Part shown: piece after piece, positions 42,120 through 50,692 of the stretch
How the letters are laid out: every line of letters begins with the position of its first letter
How positions within the stretch are numbered: the stretch's first letter is position 1
NCBI RefSeq assembly: GCF_001307295.1
Contig: NZ_CP012700.1
Location: 313,001 to 377,000, forward strand
Direction of reading: 5' to 3'
Length of the DNA: 64,000 bases
Source: Sphingopyxis macrogoltabida
Lineage (GTDB): Bacteria; Pseudomonadota; Alphaproteobacteria; Sphingomonadales; Sphingomonadaceae
Program-made: the position numbers and the translations under genes
The notes under the pieces: generated by a model
Database searches by the model: none
Seen by the model: the letters and a program-made list of their open reading frames with translations, nothing else
What the model was told of the DNA's origin: nothing

Positions 42120-42620
42120 CTACCGCGGCCCGATCATCCCCGGCGCGGTCGGCAGGCCATGCCCGTTGACCGCCCGGGCGAGCAGGCGCCGCCGTTCGAA
42201 CGGGCCCGGCAAGTCCCACGCCGCGGTCGCGTCGGCGGTGAAACCGAAGAAGCGGCCATAATATTCGGGATCGCCGATCATCATCAGCGCGCTGTCGGCC
42301 TGCGTTTCCGCCGCTTCGAGCATCTGCGCCATAAGCGCGCGGCCGTGGCCGCCGCGCTGGAGGTCAGGGCGGACCGCGACGGGGCCGACCATGACGAGCG
42401 GGACGGCGCCGCTTGCCGAGCGGTGCGCGACGGGCCAGCACTGGATCGTGCCGACCAGCACCCCGTCCTCGATCAGCGCAAAGCTGAGCGCCGGCACCGC
42501 CTCCACGCCCTCGCGCAGGCGGTAGGCGATTCGTCCAAAGCGATCCGTTCCGAAAGCGGCGTCGAGGAGATCCTCGACGGCCTGCGGCTCGATATCGGAC
42601 AATGGAAGTAACTCGACCAA
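42120..42620 (-). CDS. GNAT acetyltransferase (YhbS-like)
   Basis: A 166-residue N-acetyltransferase. The acetyl-CoA site is PVAVRPDLQRGGHGRALMAQ, preceded by the VPLVMVGPVAV strand and followed by MMIGDPEYYGRFFGF, typical of YhbS/PF13527-like proteins. The protein or small-molecule target is unknown. It lies alone between the repeat region and the divergent folB gene, with a 90-bp shared upstream region. Confidence 0.9.
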   Translation of the reverse strand: MVELLPLSDIEPQAVEDLLDAAFGTDRFGRIAYRLREGVEAVPALSFALIEDGVLVGTIQCWPVAHRSASGAVPLVMVGPVAVRPDLQRGGHGRALMAQMLEAAETQADSALMMIGDPEYYGRFFGFTADATAAWDLPGPFERRRLLARAVNGHGLPTAPGMIGPR

Positions 42621-42710
42621 CGCGCACCCTTTCGCTAATGCGGCGGCGCTTTAGGGACCGGGGTCGTCGTTGCAAAGCCGAATGTCGCCCCCGACGGACA
42701 GGAATTTCTT

Positions 42711-43094
42711 GTGACCGATACATTGTGGCTGGAGGTGGCGGGTCTGACGACCCAGGTGCTGACCGGCATTTATTCCGAAGAAACCCACCTGCCGCAGCCG
42801 CTGCGCATTGCGGTGCGCGCCAAACTGGCGATGGCGGACTATTATGATCCGGTGACGCCGCTCAGCCATTCGAAAAACTATATGCACCTCAAATTCGCGG
42901 CGACCGAGGGTATCCCGAACGACGTGCATTTCGTGCTGATCGAAAGCGTCGCCGACCATATCATCGACACCCTGTTCCTGCAGGACGACAAGGTCGAGGA
43001 GGTCGAGGTGAAGATCGTCAAGCTCGCGATCGCCGAGGATGGCGAGGAGATCGGCATCACGATGCGCAGAAGCCGGCCGGGCGGGCGCAAATGA
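42711..43094 (+). CDS. folB: Dihydroneopterin aldolase
   Basis: A 127-residue enzyme of folate synthesis that converts dihydroneopterin to 6-hydroxymethyl-dihydropterin and glycolaldehyde. The N-terminal GIYSEETHLPQPLRIAV matches the family GxxxxE...Q strand, and a later HFVLIESVADHIIDTLF contains the conserved Glu. Compared with the family, the middle region (DYYDPVTPLSHSKNYMHLKF) is typical of the divergent alphaproteobacterial group. The start is GTG. It overlaps the SDR gene by four bases. Confidence 0.88.
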   Translation: MTDTLWLEVAGLTTQVLTGIYSEETHLPQPLRIAVRAKLAMADYYDPVTPLSHSKNYMHLKFAATEGIPNDVHFVLIESVADHIIDTLFLQDDKVEEVEVKIVKLAIAEDGEEIGITMRRSRPGGRK

Positions 43095-43852
43095 CGCGGA
43101 AGCTGGCGCTGGTCACGGGCGGATTGCACCGGGTCGGTGCCGCGATTTCGGCGCGGCTGGCGCGCGAAGGTTATGAGCTGGCGCTGCACAAAAGGTCGGC
43201 GGCAGAGGCCGATCCGGTGCTGGCCGACGCGCTCGCCGAAACCGGCGCGCGCAGCCATCGCTTCGCCGCCGACCTGGCCGATCCGGCCGAGGTCGAGGCG
43301 CTGCTGCCTGCGGTGATCGCCAAGTTCGGCCGCGTGCCCGACCTGCTCGTCAACAATGCGGCGCTGTTCGCCGAGGGCGAATGGGCGGAACTGTCGGCGG
43401 CGGCGCTGGCCGAAATGATGCAGGTCAATCATCATGCGCCCGTGATGCTCGCCAAGGCGCTCGTCGCGGCAAGCGAAGGACGGCGTCCGGCGATCGTCAA
43501 TATCGTCGACCAGCGCGTTGTCCATCCGGTGCCTGACCAGATCGCCTACAGCCTGTCGAAATCGGCGCTGTGGCAGGCGACGGCAACGCTGGCGGTGGCG
43601 TTCGGGGGCCGCGCACGCGTCAATGCCGTCGCGCCGGGGCTGACGATGGCGACCGACAATTATTCGGACGCGCAGGTCGAACGGCTGGCGCAGCGCATGC
43701 CGCTCGGCGCGCTGCCGACGCCGGCCGAGATTGCCGACGCGGTTGCCTGGCTGGCGCGCGCCGAGGCGGTGACGGGGCAGACGATCTTCGTCGACGGCGG
43801 CGCGCATCTGGCGCCGATGGCGCGCGATTTCGTGGCGCTGGAAAGAGACTGA
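43091..43852 (+). CDS. Pteridine-reductase-like SDR (FolM/PTR1 type)
   Basis: A 253-residue short-chain dehydrogenase. The cofactor loop is TGGLHRVGAAIS with Arg at the NADPH-selecting position, and the next strand LALHKRSAAEAD closely resembles the HxRSAAEA of pteridine reductase PTR1. The active site is NIVDQRVVHPVPDQIAYSLS then K, with Asp-Tyr-Lys as in FolM rather than Ser-Tyr-Lys. It is translationally coupled to folB, so a reduction of dihydropterin or dihydrofolate is likely. Whether it replaces or supplements DHFR is unknown. Confidence 0.85.
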   Translation: MTRKLALVTGGLHRVGAAISARLAREGYELALHKRSAAEADPVLADALAETGARSHRFAADLADPAEVEALLPAVIAKFGRVPDLLVNNAALFAEGEWAELSAAALAEMMQVNHHAPVMLAKALVAASEGRRPAIVNIVDQRVVHPVPDQIAYSLSKSALWQATATLAVAFGGRARVNAVAPGLTMATDNYSDAQVERLAQRMPLGALPTPAEIADAVAWLARAEAVTGQTIFVDGGAHLAPMARDFVALERD

Positions 43853-43885
43853 ACGCCGCCCCCGCCTTCGCGGAGGCCGCGGACA

Positions 43886-45319
43886 TCAATAAATATGCAC
43901 CGCCTTGGTGGCGAGATAGCCGTCGAGGCCCTCGGGGCCGCTTTCGCTGCCGAAGCCCGATTCCTTGATCCCGCCGAACGGTGCGTCGAGCGCCGAGATA
44001 ACGAAGCTGTTCACGCCCACCATGCCGCTTTCGATCTGGTCGGCGATGCGGTTGATGCGGCGGCCGTTCTCGGTGAAGGCGAAGGCGGCAAGGCCATAGG
44101 GCAGGCGGTTCGCCTCTTCGAGCGCCTCGTCCTCGCTGCCGAAGGGACGGATCAGCGCCATCGGGCCGAAGGGTTCGTGGCTCATCGCATCGGCTTCGAG
44201 CGGCACGTCGGCAATCGCGGTCGGCTGGAAGAAATAGCCGTCGCCCGTCGCCTCGCCGCCCGCGATCACGCGCGCACCCTTGGCCTTCGCATCGGCAACC
44301 AGCGCTTCGAGCGCGGGAACGCGGCGCGCGTTGGCGAGCGGGCCCATCTGGGTGTCGGCGTCGAGGCCGCTGCCGATCTTCACCTTCGCCGTGCGTTCGG
44401 CGAAGCCCTTGACGAAGGCGTCATAGATGCCCTGCTGGACATAGAAGCGCGTCGGCGAAATGCACACCTGTCCGGCGTTGCGGAACTTCTGCCACACCAC
44501 CTTGTCGAGCGTGGTTTCGAGGTCGCAATCGTCGAAGATCAGCACCGGCGCATGGCCGCCGAGTTCCATCGTGATCCGCTGGACGCGGTCGGCGGCGAGC
44601 TTCATCAGATGCTTGCCGACCGCGGTCGAGCCCGTGAAGCTGACCTTGCGGATCACCGGGCTGCCGAGCAGGTGGCGACTGATCATGTCGGGGTCGCCAT
44701 AGACGAGCTGGACGACGTCGCCCGGCACCCCGGCGTCAGCGATACAGCGCATGATCGCGCTGGTGCAGCCCGGCGTCTCCTCGGGCGCCTTGGCGATGAC
44801 GACGCAGCCCGCGGCAAGCGCCGGGGCGATTTTTTTCGCCATCAGATTGACCGGGAAGTTCCACGGGCTGAACGCCGCGACCGGACCGACGGGCTGTTTC
44901 AGCACCATCGCGCGCTGGCCGGCCGGGCGCTGGAGGACGCGGCCTTCGATGCGTTTGCCCTGTTCGGCGAAATAGTCGAACAGCCCCGCCGCCGACAGCA
45001 CCTCGCCGCGCGCTTCGCCGATCGGCTTGCCCTGTTCGAGCGTCATCAGCGTCGCGATATGCTCGACGCGCTCGCGGATCGTTGCTGCGACCTTGTGCAT
45101 GAGCGCGGCGCGCTCGTCGGGGGTTTTTGCGCGCCACACCGGCCAGCCGCGTTCCGCCGCGGCGAGCGCCTCATCGAGGTCGGCGGCGGACGCGACGGGC
45201 AGCCCGGCAATCGTGCCTGCGGTGGCGGGATTATAGACCGGCCGCTCGTCGCGCCCCTCGCCGCTCCGCCAGGCACCATCGATGAAAAGCTGGAGGTCGG
45301 CGTCGTAGGTCGCGGTCAT
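43886..45319 (-). CDS. NAD(P)-dependent succinate-semialdehyde dehydrogenase family
   Basis: A 477-residue aldehyde dehydrogenase. Conserved parts are SPWNFPVNLMAKKIAPALAA (cofactor), FTGSTAVGKHLMKLAADR, the general-base Glu in MELGGHAPVLIF, and the catalytic Cys in NAGQVCISPTRFYV. The family converts succinate semialdehyde to succinate (GabD-like), but close relatives act on other aldehydes. It faces the folM-like gene convergently across 33 bp. No gabT or GABA permease lies nearby to confirm a GABA role. Confidence 0.9.
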   Translation of the reverse strand: MTATYDADLQLFIDGAWRSGEGRDERPVYNPATAGTIAGLPVASAADLDEALAAAERGWPVWRAKTPDERAALMHKVAATIRERVEHIATLMTLEQGKPIGEARGEVLSAAGLFDYFAEQGKRIEGRVLQRPAGQRAMVLKQPVGPVAAFSPWNFPVNLMAKKIAPALAAGCVVIAKAPEETPGCTSAIMRCIADAGVPGDVVQLVYGDPDMISRHLLGSPVIRKVSFTGSTAVGKHLMKLAADRVQRITMELGGHAPVLIFDDCDLETTLDKVVWQKFRNAGQVCISPTRFYVQQGIYDAFVKGFAERTAKVKIGSGLDADTQMGPLANARRVPALEALVADAKAKGARVIAGGEATGDGYFFQPTAIADVPLEADAMSHEPFGPMALIRPFGSEDEALEEANRLPYGLAAFAFTENGRRINRIADQIESGMVGVNSFVISALDAPFGGIKESGFGSESGPEGLDGYLATKAVHIY

Positions 45320-45367
45320 GGGGCAATCCTGAAGGGGGTGGTCAGATCGCGCCCATATAGGACCGGC

Positions 45368-45967
45368 TCAGCGATAGTTAAAGCTGATGCTGATCCGCTC
45401 GGCCTTGCCCGAATGCGGCATCACTTCGTGGCGCAGCCAGCTTTCCCACAGGAAGACGCGGCCCGCCGCCGGCTCGGCATAGACAAAGGGCAAAAGATGC
45501 TCGGGCGCGTCGTCGGTGCGGCCGGGCGCCGCCATCAGCATCGCGAGGCGCGGGTCTTCGAGCTTGAGTTCACCCGAACCCGGCGGAACAGCAACGTAGA
45601 AGGTGCCCGAGACGATGCTGTGCGGGTGGATGTGGCCGCTGTGGGTGCCGCCGGGTTTCAAGATATTGACCCACAGGCTGTCGAGCTTGAGCGGTTTGGC
45701 GAGGTCGAAGTGGCAGGCCTTGGCGAACGCCTTGACCTCTTTGTCGAGCAGTTTCTTGAGATCGTGGAAGGCGGGATCGCGTTCGGGCAGGTCACCGAGG
45801 CTCGCGTAGCTGGTGTAGCCCTTATAACCATGCTCGCGACTCCACCGCCGCCCCGCGCCATCCTCTTCGGCGAACAGGCGGCTGCTTTCCTCCAGCTCTT
45901 CGAGCAGCTCGCGCGTGCCGATATCGGCCTCGTAAAAATTGGTGGCGAAGAGCGTGCGAACGGGCAT
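45368..45967 (-). CDS. 2OG-Fe(II) oxygenase-like protein (TIGR02466)
   Basis: A 199-residue protein of the TIGR02466 putative 2-oxoglutarate-dependent dioxygenase family. Iron-ligand candidates are in GGTHSGHIHPHSIVSG and in WESWLRHEVMPHSG, and the 2OG-binding Arg is in ERISISFNYR. The start is ATG 45967 (MPVRTLF), which puts the first beta strand at the family position. The substrate is unknown. It is transcribed ahead of the aldehyde dehydrogenase gene on the minus strand, 48 bp apart. Confidence 0.88.
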   Translation of the reverse strand: MPVRTLFATNFYEADIGTRELLEELEESSRLFAEEDGAGRRWSREHGYKGYTSYASLGDLPERDPAFHDLKKLLDKEVKAFAKACHFDLAKPLKLDSLWVNILKPGGTHSGHIHPHSIVSGTFYVAVPPGSGELKLEDPRLAMLMAAPGRTDDAPEHLLPFVYAEPAAGRVFLWESWLRHEVMPHSGKAERISISFNYR

Positions 45968-46020
45968 GATGGGCGCAAAGCACAGCAAGTGCGGACACGC
46001 AAGGGAGACACTTCCACTTC

Positions 46021-46097
46021 GTCATCCCGGGCTTGACCCGGGATCCCGCTTATTCGGCGTTGCTGAGCGGGACCCCGGATCAAGTCCGGGGTGACGA
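46021..46097. repeat. Palindromic intergenic element
   Basis: GTCATCCCGGGCTTGACCCG at 46021 and its near-complement ending GTGAC bracket a second pair CCCGC/GCGGG. It fills the gap between the divergent oxygenase and SMP-30 genes. A related element lies at 50563-50650. Confidence 0.75.
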
Positions 46098-46127
46098 GGA
46101 TAGGGAAAACAAGGAAGAGGAGAGGAT

Positions 46128-47048
46128 ATGGCCGAGTTTGAACTGATCGCGGACGGATTGCGCTTTCCCGAGGCGCCGGTGGTAATGGACGACGGCAGCG
46201 TCATCGTCGTCGAGATCGAGGCGAAGCGGATCACGCGCTGCTGGCCCGGTGGCAGGAAGGACGTCATCGCGACCCCCGGCGGCGGCCCCAACGGGCTGGC
46301 GATCGGTCCCGACGGCAAGCTTTATTGCTGCAACAACGGAGGTTTCAACTATGTCGAATCGAACGGCTATCTCGCGCCGCACGGTATCGCCGACGATTAT
46401 TCGGGCGGTCGGATCGAGCGCATCGATATCGAGACGGGCGCGGTCGAAGTGCTCTACAAAAGCGGCGACCATGGCATCACGCTGCGCGGCCCCAACGACA
46501 TCATGTTCGACGCGCATGGCGGCTTCTGGTTCACCGATCATGGCAAGGTCGATTATGCGGCGCGCTGCCACGACATCGTCGGCATCTTCTATGCCAAGGC
46601 CGACGGCAGCTTTATCGAGGAAGTGATCTTCCCGAGCTATAACCCGAACGGCATCGGCATCTCGCCCGACGGGACGAAACTATACGCCGCCGAGACCTAC
46701 ACCTGCCGGCTGACCCAGTTCAATATCGTCGCGCCCGGCAAGGTCGACGACAGCGCGGGCCCGGGCGGTCCGGGCATCCCGCTCTATCGCCCCGCCGGCT
46801 ATAAATTCTTCGACAGCCTGGCGATGGAGGCGAACGGCAATATCTGCGTCGCGACGATCGGCGAATGCGGGATTTCGGTCGTCGGTCCCGACGGACAGCT
46901 CGTCGAATTTGTCGAGACCGACGATATCTTCACCACCAACATCGCCTTCGGCGGGCCCGACCGGCAGGATGCCTATATCACCTTGTCGGGGACGGGCCGG
47001 CTCGTGAAGACGCGCTGGGCCAGGCCGGGGCTGCAGCTCCAATACTGA
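46128..47048 (+). CDS. SMP-30/gluconolactonase family lactonase
   Basis: A 306-residue six-bladed beta-propeller hydrolase. The metal and active-site strands are FPEAPVVMDDGSV (Glu), PGGGPNGLAIGPDGKLY (Asn), GPNDIMFDAHGGFWFTDHG and PNGIGISPDGTKLYAAETY (Asp). It opens sugar or other lactones with a divalent metal. There is no signal peptide, so it is cytoplasmic. The GlcG-like gene begins 26 bp later. The pair suggests a small carbohydrate or hydroxyacid function; the substrate is unknown. Confidence 0.92.
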   Translation: MAEFELIADGLRFPEAPVVMDDGSVIVVEIEAKRITRCWPGGRKDVIATPGGGPNGLAIGPDGKLYCCNNGGFNYVESNGYLAPHGIADDYSGGRIERIDIETGAVEVLYKSGDHGITLRGPNDIMFDAHGGFWFTDHGKVDYAARCHDIVGIFYAKADGSFIEEVIFPSYNPNGIGISPDGTKLYAAETYTCRLTQFNIVAPGKVDDSAGPGGPGIPLYRPAGYKFFDSLAMEANGNICVATIGECGISVVGPDGQLVEFVETDDIFTTNIAFGGPDRQDAYITLSGTGRLVKTRWARPGLQLQY

Positions 47049-47074
47049 CCCCGCGCCCCATTGGGGAGGCGAGG

Positions 47075-47539
47075 ATGAGGATGATATGGGTCGCGGCGCT
47101 GCTGATCGCGGCACCGGCAAGCGCGCAGGTGCTGAAAGCCGAACAGGCCGACGCGATCGTCAAGGGCTGCGCCGCGCACGCGCGCGCCAAGGGGCAGGGG
47201 CATGCGATCGCGGTCGTCGATCTGGGCGGCCACCCGGTTGCCACCTGGCGGATGGACGGCAATGTGTTCGGCATGATGGACTTCTCGCTCGCCAAGGCGC
47301 GCGCGGTCGCGGCGTGGGGCTTTCCCACGAGCGGGATGGAGGAAGCGGTGAAGGGAACGCCGGGCTTTGCCGACGCGCCGCACGTCGTCACCGTGCCGGG
47401 CGGCGTACCGATCTTCAGCGCCGACGGGCGCACGCGGCTGGGCGGAGTCGGGGCGTCGGGCGAGGCGCCGGCCGACGATGCCGCTTGCGCCGCCGCCGGG
47501 ATCGCGGCAGCAGGGCTGAAGTCGGAACGCGCCCGCTGA
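47075..47539 (+). CDS. Secreted GlcG/HbpS-family heme-binding-like protein
   Basis: A 154-residue protein with a signal peptide (cleavage near ASAQV). The mature protein matches GlcG/HbpS (DUF336): HAIAVVDLGGHPVATWRMDG, then AKARAVAAWGF and the GGVPIFSADG/GGVGASG region. Family members bind heme or assist glycolate oxidation; the exact role is undefined. ATG 47075 follows GGGGAGGCGAGG, a strong ribosome-binding site, 26 bp after the lactonase stop. Confidence 0.88.
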   Translation: MRMIWVAALLIAAPASAQVLKAEQADAIVKGCAAHARAKGQGHAIAVVDLGGHPVATWRMDGNVFGMMDFSLAKARAVAAWGFPTSGMEEAVKGTPGFADAPHVVTVPGGVPIFSADGRTRLGGVGASGEAPADDAACAAAGIAAAGLKSERAR

Positions 47540-47575
47540 GGTTCAGCGGTGCCGCCCGCAACAGGGAGCGCCGTG

Positions 47576-48265
47576 ATGCATGAGGAAACCCACGCCGTCA
47601 CGCGGATCGGCTGGCTGCGCGCCGCGATCCTCGGCGCCAACGACGGCATCGTGTCGACCGCGAGCCTGATCGCAGGGGTTGCCGCGGCGGGCGTGTCGCA
47701 ATCCTCGATCCTCGTCACCGGCACCGCGGGACTCGTCGCGGGCGCGATGTCGATGGCGGCGGGCGAATATGTGTCGGTGAGCTCGCAGAGCGACGCCGAA
47801 AAGGCCGACGTCGAGCTGGAAAAGCGCCACCTCGCCGCCGATCCCGAATTCGAGCTCGAGGAACTGACGCAGATTTACGAGCAGCGCGGACTCGCTCGTG
47901 CGCTCGCCGAACAGGTCGCGGCTGAGCTCACCGCGCATGACGCGCTCGACACCCATCTGCGCGACGAGCTTGGCATGACCGATGCGATGGCGGCGCGGCC
48001 GGTGCAGGCGGCGGCGGCTTCGGCGGCGAGTTTCGCGATCGGCGCAGCGCTGCCGCTGGGGACGGTGCTGGTCGACAGCGGCGATTCCTTGCCTTTCACC
48101 GTCTCGGCGGCTTCGCTGGTCTTCCTCGCCATCCTCGGCGCGCTCGGGGCATGGGCGGGCAAGGCACCGATGCTGCGCCCCGTCGTTCGCGTGACCTTCT
48201 GGGGTGCGGCGGCGATGGCGGTGACGATCGCGATCGGATCGCTGCTCGGAACCACGGTGGGTTAG
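47576..48265 (+). CDS. VIT/CCC1-family metal transporter
   Basis: A 229-residue integral membrane protein with about five helices. The first contains GANDGIVSTASLIAGVAAAG, with the family Asp and the GANDG signature, and the second has GLVAGAMSMAAGEYVSVSSQSDAE with the conserved GEY(V)SVxSQ. The acidic loop between helices 2 and 3 (ELEKRHLAADPEFELEEL) is the iron-binding region in plant VIT1. It probably exports Fe2+ or Mn2+. It lies 36 bp after the GlcG-like gene. The start ATG 47576 is supported by position; GTG 47573 is also possible. Confidence 0.92.
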   Translation: MHEETHAVTRIGWLRAAILGANDGIVSTASLIAGVAAAGVSQSSILVTGTAGLVAGAMSMAAGEYVSVSSQSDAEKADVELEKRHLAADPEFELEELTQIYEQRGLARALAEQVAAELTAHDALDTHLRDELGMTDAMAARPVQAAAASAASFAIGAALPLGTVLVDSGDSLPFTVSAASLVFLAILGALGAWAGKAPMLRPVVRVTFWGAAAMAVTIAIGSLLGTTVG

Positions 48266-48645
48266 CGGCGCTCCAGCCATTCGCGGAGCGCAACGGCATT
48301 GTTCCGCTCCTCGCTCTTCGCCGCATAGAGCAAGGTCACCGGACCCGCCTGCGCCGCCGCGTCGAGCGTGAAGAGTGCGGCTTTTGCTTCGTCGCCGCCC
48401 GCATCGAGTTCGGCGAAATAGTCGAGCCGGAACGCATCCCACGCTTCGTCCGAATCGGCGGTTTCGCCGTGATAGCGCTTGCGCAGGCCATCGCTGGGCG
48501 ACAGCGTTTTCAGCCACGCCGCGAGCGCCGCCTTTTCCTTCGACACGCCGCGCGGCCAAAGCCGGTCGACGAGGAAACGCACGCCGTCGCCGGGACCGGC
48601 CGGTTCGTGGATGCGTTTGACCGCGATTGTCAGGGGCAGTGTCAT
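48262..48645 (-). CDS. DUF488 protein
   Basis: A 127-residue cytoplasmic protein of DUF488: IAVKRIHEPAGPGDGVRFLV, then DRLWPRGVSKEKAAL, and a late VTLLYAAKSEERNNAVAL. The DRLWPRG and YAAKxxxxNxA motifs are diagnostic. No enzymatic role is established in the family. It converges with the VIT gene by a 4-bp overlap and lies alone on the minus strand. Confidence 0.92.
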   Translation of the reverse strand: MTLPLTIAVKRIHEPAGPGDGVRFLVDRLWPRGVSKEKAALAAWLKTLSPSDGLRKRYHGETADSDEAWDAFRLDYFAELDAGGDEAKAALFTLDAAAQAGPVTLLYAAKSEERNNAVALREWLERR

Positions 48646-48702
48646 CTGTATGACTATCGTTCATCCCGCAGCCGCGGGCAAGCCAATCGGAGGGGTCCGG
48701 AC

Positions 48703-49821
48703 ATGAGCAGAGCTGGCTGGGCGATCGATATCGATCGTGACGATATCACGAGGGCCGATCTGGTCGAGGATACCGCTGCGCCGCTCGCGCCGGGGCAGGT
48801 GCGCGTCCGCCTCGACAGCTACGCGATGACCGCGAACAACATCACCTATGCGGTGTTCGGCAAGCCGGCCGGGCTGTTCGGCAACGACCAGGGCTATTGG
48901 GATTTCTTCGCCGAGCGCGGCGAGCCGGGGCGACTCCCCGTATGGGGTTTCGCGACCGTCATCGAGAGCGCCGCCGAGGCCGTTGCCGCCGGTGACCGCT
49001 TCTATGGCTATTATCCAATGGCGAGCCACGCAGTGCTGACCGTCGGCAATGCGGGGCCCGGCGGCTTCACCGACGTGACGCCGCGGCGGACGACGCTGCC
49101 GCCGATCTATAACAATTATCAGCGGATCGAGGCGCTGGCCGACTATCGCGCCGCCGACCATGATTATTGGCCAGTCTTCCGCCCGCTGTTCCTGACCGGG
49201 TGGCTGATCGCCGATCAGTTCGAGGATGATGGCGATTATGGCGCGAGCCAGATCCTGATCGCGAGCGCGTCGAGCAAGACCGCGATCGGGCTCGGCTTCT
49301 CGATCGCGCAGCGGCAGGGGCCGCGGCCACAGACGATCGGACTGACAAGCAAGGCGAACGTCGCCGATCTCGACGCGCAGCATATCTATGATCGCGTGAT
49401 CGCGTACGAAGACATCTTGACGCTAAATGCCGCGGCTCCCTCCGCGCTCGTCGACATGGCGGGCAATGGCGCCGTGACACGGGCGGTGCACAGCCATTTC
49501 GGCCATAATCTCAAGGCCTCGATCATCGTCGGCAAGTCGCACTGGGACGCCGACGCCGGGGAGGCTGCGCTGCCCGGTCCCGAACGGCAGGGCTTTTTCG
49601 CGCCGGGGCGCAGCCAGAAACGCATCGCCGACTGGGGCGGGGCAGCGTTCGGGCAGAAAATCGCCGAGGCCTGGCTCGGCTTCATGGACGTCGCGCCGCG
49701 GTTGACGGCGATCGACAAGCGGCAGGGGAGCGAGGCGGCGCTCGCCGCGTACCATGACATGCTCGCGGGCCGCGCCGACCCAAGAGCGGGGATCGTCGTC
49801 GAACCCCGACCGGGCGGTTGA
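48703..49821 (+). CDS. DUF2855 protein (MDR-like)
   Basis: A 372-residue protein of DUF2855. It has an alcohol-dehydrogenase-like (MDR) N-terminal barrel, with LAPGQVRVRLDSYAMTANNI and VWGFATVIES, and a Rossmann-like C-terminal half, SQILIASASSKTAIGLGF. The family uses neither the usual MDR zinc ligands nor a clear GxGxxG here, so catalysis is uncertain. The ATG at 48703 follows GGAGGGGTCCGGAC. Its stop is overlapped by a LiuR-like palindrome that belongs to the next gene. Confidence 0.85.
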   Translation: MSRAGWAIDIDRDDITRADLVEDTAAPLAPGQVRVRLDSYAMTANNITYAVFGKPAGLFGNDQGYWDFFAERGEPGRLPVWGFATVIESAAEAVAAGDRFYGYYPMASHAVLTVGNAGPGGFTDVTPRRTTLPPIYNNYQRIEALADYRAADHDYWPVFRPLFLTGWLIADQFEDDGDYGASQILIASASSKTAIGLGFSIAQRQGPRPQTIGLTSKANVADLDAQHIYDRVIAYEDILTLNAAAPSALVDMAGNGAVTRAVHSHFGHNLKASIIVGKSHWDADAGEAALPGPERQGFFAPGRSQKRIADWGGAAFGQKIAEAWLGFMDVAPRLTAIDKRQGSEAALAAYHDMLAGRADPRAGIVVEPRPGG

Positions 49822-49833
49822 CGTTAACGTCAA
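49818..49833. promoter_or_regulatory. LiuR-like (MerR family) operator
   Basis: TTGACGTTAACGTCAA is a perfect 16-bp palindrome matching the MerR-type LiuR site known from branched-chain amino-acid/acyl-CoA catabolic operons. It overlaps the DUF2855 stop and ends 20 bp before the HAD gene start. Confidence 0.65.
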
Positions 49834-49852
49834 TCTGCGCTCTAGCCGCGCC

Positions 49853-50512
49853 ATGTCTCGCTATACCCATGTCATCTTCGATTTCGGCGGCGTCATCACC
49901 GCCTCGCCCTTCGAAGCGTTCAACCGGCTGGAGGACGAGCGCGGGCTGCCGCGCGATTTCGTCCGCCGTGTCAATGCGACGAACCCCGACGACAATGCCT
50001 GGGCGAAATTCGAACGCGCTGAGATCGATGCGGCGAGCTTCGACACCGCCTTTGCCGCCGAAGCGCGCGCGCTGGGGCACGAGCTCGAAGGCGAAGCGGT
50101 GCTCGCGGTTATCGCGGGCGCCGTCCGCCCGGCGATGGTCGCGGCGCTCGACACGCTGAAAGCGCAAGGCTTCACCATCGCGTGCATTACGAACAATGTC
50201 CCCGGCGGCAAGGGCATCAAGGGCGCCGGCATGACGCGCAGCGAGGAAGCCGCGAACGAGGTCGCAAGCATCATGGCGCGCTTTGCGCATGTTATCGAAT
50301 CGAGCAAGGCGGGCGTCCGCAAGCCCGACCCCGCCATCTATCTGATGATGTGCGAGGCGCTGGGCGTCGAGCCGGCGAACTGCATCTACCTCGACGACCT
50401 CGGCATCAACTGCAAACCGGCGAGCCAGCTCGGGATGCACGCGATCAAGGTGACGAGCGGCGAACAGGCGCTCGCCGACCTGTCGGCGGCGCTGGGGGTA
50501 GCACTGCCCTGA
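49853..50512 (+). CDS. HAD-IA hydrolase, ACAD10/sEH N-terminal type
   Basis: A 219-residue haloacid-dehalogenase-superfamily protein. Motif I is IFDFGGVIT, with Gly rather than Asp two residues after the nucleophile, as in YihX and some HAD-IA phosphatases. Motif II is TIACITNN, motif III Lys is in KAGVRKPDPAIY, and motif IV is IYLDDLGINCKPA. It resembles the HAD domain at the N-terminus of ACAD10 proteins in acyl-CoA catabolism. The LiuR-like site just upstream supports a role in acyl-CoA or branched-chain catabolism; the substrate is unknown. Confidence 0.88.
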   Translation: MSRYTHVIFDFGGVITASPFEAFNRLEDERGLPRDFVRRVNATNPDDNAWAKFERAEIDAASFDTAFAAEARALGHELEGEAVLAVIAGAVRPAMVAALDTLKAQGFTIACITNNVPGGKGIKGAGMTRSEEAANEVASIMARFAHVIESSKAGVRKPDPAIYLMMCEALGVEPANCIYLDDLGINCKPASQLGMHAIKVTSGEQALADLSAALGVALP

Positions 50513-50534
50513 CGCCGGATTTGCTGCGGCGGCT

Positions 50535-50683
50535 GGGGTGGGGAGCCGTCGCTTGTTAAGTCGTCATCCCGGGCTTGACCCGGGACCCGCCTTCCTTCTT
50601 CCAACGCCGGATCAAAGAAAAGGCAGGCCCCGGGTCAAGCCCGGGGTGACGGATATGATTACGCTAGCGTCCGCAACCGGCCG
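50535..50683. repeat. Composite intergenic repeat with inner palindrome
   Basis: GGGGTGGGGAGC (50535-50546) and TCCGCAACCGGCCG (50670-50683) flank an inner palindrome at 50563-50650, GTCATCCCGGGCTTGACCCG and its complement. The outer flanks match those at 41904 and 42033; the inner palindrome matches the element at 46021. Confidence 0.7.
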
Positions 50684-50692
50684 GCCGCGCGC

